Below are positions 12,189-12,975 of a stretch of 12,975 nucleotides of DNA, one piece after another. The notes beneath the pieces were generated by a model, which ran no database searches, was not told where the DNA came from, and saw nothing but the letters and a program-made list of their open reading frames with translations. The position numbers and the translations under genes were made by a program. Positions within the stretch are counted from its first letter, which is position 1, and every line of letters starts with the position of its first letter. Where the stretch lies: positions 13,921 to 26,895 of the forward strand of contig DBWZ01000057.1 in the NCBI GenBank assembly GCA_002309345.1. The letters are read 5' to 3'. Source of the DNA: Pseudobutyrivibrio sp. UBA1225. GTDB taxonomy: Bacteria; Bacillota; Clostridia; Lachnospirales; Lachnospiraceae.

Positions 12189-12975
12189 ATGAATTTTCAG
12201 GACTTTAAATCAAAATTTAAAAATATAATTGATACTAGTGTTGATTTTGTAATCAGGCACAAGAGATGGTTCTTGGCACTTGTTATTTTTACAGCATTAT
12301 CAGTAGTATTAGTTATGGGAACAGACCCAAATGGCCCATCGGGCAAATCATCATCGGGTGTATATAAGAGCTACAAGCTCAACAAGAGAGGCGAGCTCAA
12401 AGAGTTAGTTGACAAATATTACGACTCATACACAAAGGGCGATTCAGAAACACTTATGAAGATTGCAACCCCAATGTGTGATAAGGAAGCAAGTTACATT
12501 CAAATGTATAGTCAGTATATCGAAAAGATTTCTGATGTTAAGGTATATTCAAAGCCTGGTTTAACAAAAGGCTCATATTTAGTTACTACAGAATACAATC
12601 TCAAGTATGTAGATATAGATACATTAGCTCCTGGTCTTGACTTCTTCTATGTAGAGACCAACAAGAAGGGCGATATGTTTATCAACAACACATATGGTTC
12701 ATTCAACCAAAAGAACAACATCTACGAGATGGATCCGGAGATTTCAGAGTTATACCTAACATTCACTTATCAGCAGGATCTTCTTGAAAAGAGAAAAGAC
12801 GTTCAAACAAAATATGACGAAGCTATCAAGAAGGATGCAGCGTTAAAGGCATTCATGGACGAGACATTAAAGTCTGCAATCAATAAGTGGAGTGATGATT
12901 ACGATGCGCAGGCAGCTGCGGCAGCAGAAGCGCAGGCACAGGCTGAGGCGCAAGCAGCGGAGGAGCAGGCGGCAG
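12189..12975 (+). CDS. Membrane-anchored extracellular protein, unknown function (partial)
   Basis: The gene is open for 262 codons from the ATG to the right edge, so its 3' end is missing. GGAGG (12180-12184) lies four bases before the start. A short basic cytoplasmic segment (1-27, ending in RHKRW) is followed by one membrane helix (about 28-44, LALVIFTALSVVLV). A GPSGKSSSG linker leads to a polar domain (about 65-180), KYYDSYTKGDSETLMKIA onward, whose pattern recalls NTF2-like folds, though I cannot confirm this. After a helical charged segment comes a low-complexity run of A, E and Q from about 240 to the edge. Such linkers often precede a wall-binding or SH3-type domain, which would lie beyond the window. 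No convincing function. It is probably transcribed from the tRNA promoter. Confidence 0.85.
   Translation, partial: MNFQDFKSKFKNIIDTSVDFVIRHKRWFLALVIFTALSVVLVMGTDPNGPSGKSSSGVYKSYKLNKRGELKELVDKYYDSYTKGDSETLMKIATPMCDKEASYIQMYSQYIEKISDVKVYSKPGLTKGSYLVTTEYNLKYVDIDTLAPGLDFFYVETNKKGDMFINNTYGSFNQKNNIYEMDPEISELYLTFTYQQDLLEKRKDVQTKYDEAIKKDAALKAFMDETLKSAINKWSDDYDAQAAAAAEAQAQAEAQAAEEQAA

Overview
The window looks like ordinary chromosome from an AT-rich Firmicute, most likely a Lachnospiraceae member close to Butyrivibrio or Pseudobutyrivibrio. This rests on the style of RecA and RNase Y, strong AGGAGG-type ribosome sites, TTGACT/TATAAT-type promoters with 17-bp spacers, a Gram-positive LexA box, and a DUF2339-type membrane protein. 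The genus is an inference from protein character, not a database match.

Left part (1-3938): about 465 bp of non-coding DNA with several potential RNA helices leads to recA. recA has a SigA-type promoter and a near-perfect LexA/DinR operator just before its ribosome site. recX follows with a 1-base overlap, giving a LexA-controlled recA-recX pair. A 237-bp gap with a promoter and a nested stem-loop leader precedes rny (RNase Y), which ends in a strong intrinsic terminator and, further on, a second one.

Middle part (4012-8655) is the least ordinary. It holds two small three-helix membrane proteins that look like diverged paralogues (4113 and 4556; the second carries five 13-residue repeats), a NUDIX hydrolase of the ADP-ribose pyrophosphatase type, another small membrane protein (6058), and a large DUF2339-like protein with many membrane helices. 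The promoters of the 4113 and 6058 genes share an identical 21-bp block: a GTAGTA-ATA-TACTAC dyad lying exactly over the -10 box, which suggests one repressor controls both. Between the NUDIX gene and the second of these promoters lies a candidate free-standing small RNA (about 5830-5974). It has its own promoter, a 25-pair hairpin, and two further hairpins with the same 14-nt loop, the last followed by seven T. This RNA and the shared operator are the best candidates for something undescribed.

Right part (8686-12975): a divergent shikimate-pathway cluster. aroE and a type I DAHP synthase run leftward; aroD and aroK run rightward. Back-to-back promoters sit in the 135-bp gap, with a dyad over the leftward -35 box. 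Together they supply DAHP synthesis, dehydroquinate dehydration, dehydroshikimate reduction and shikimate phosphorylation; aroB, aroA and aroC are not in the window. A tRNA-Arg(CCG) follows aroK, its promoter overlapping the aroK stop codon. A membrane-anchored extracellular protein then begins 25 bp after the tRNA and runs off the right edge. No insertion sequences, CRISPR arrays or phage genes were seen.
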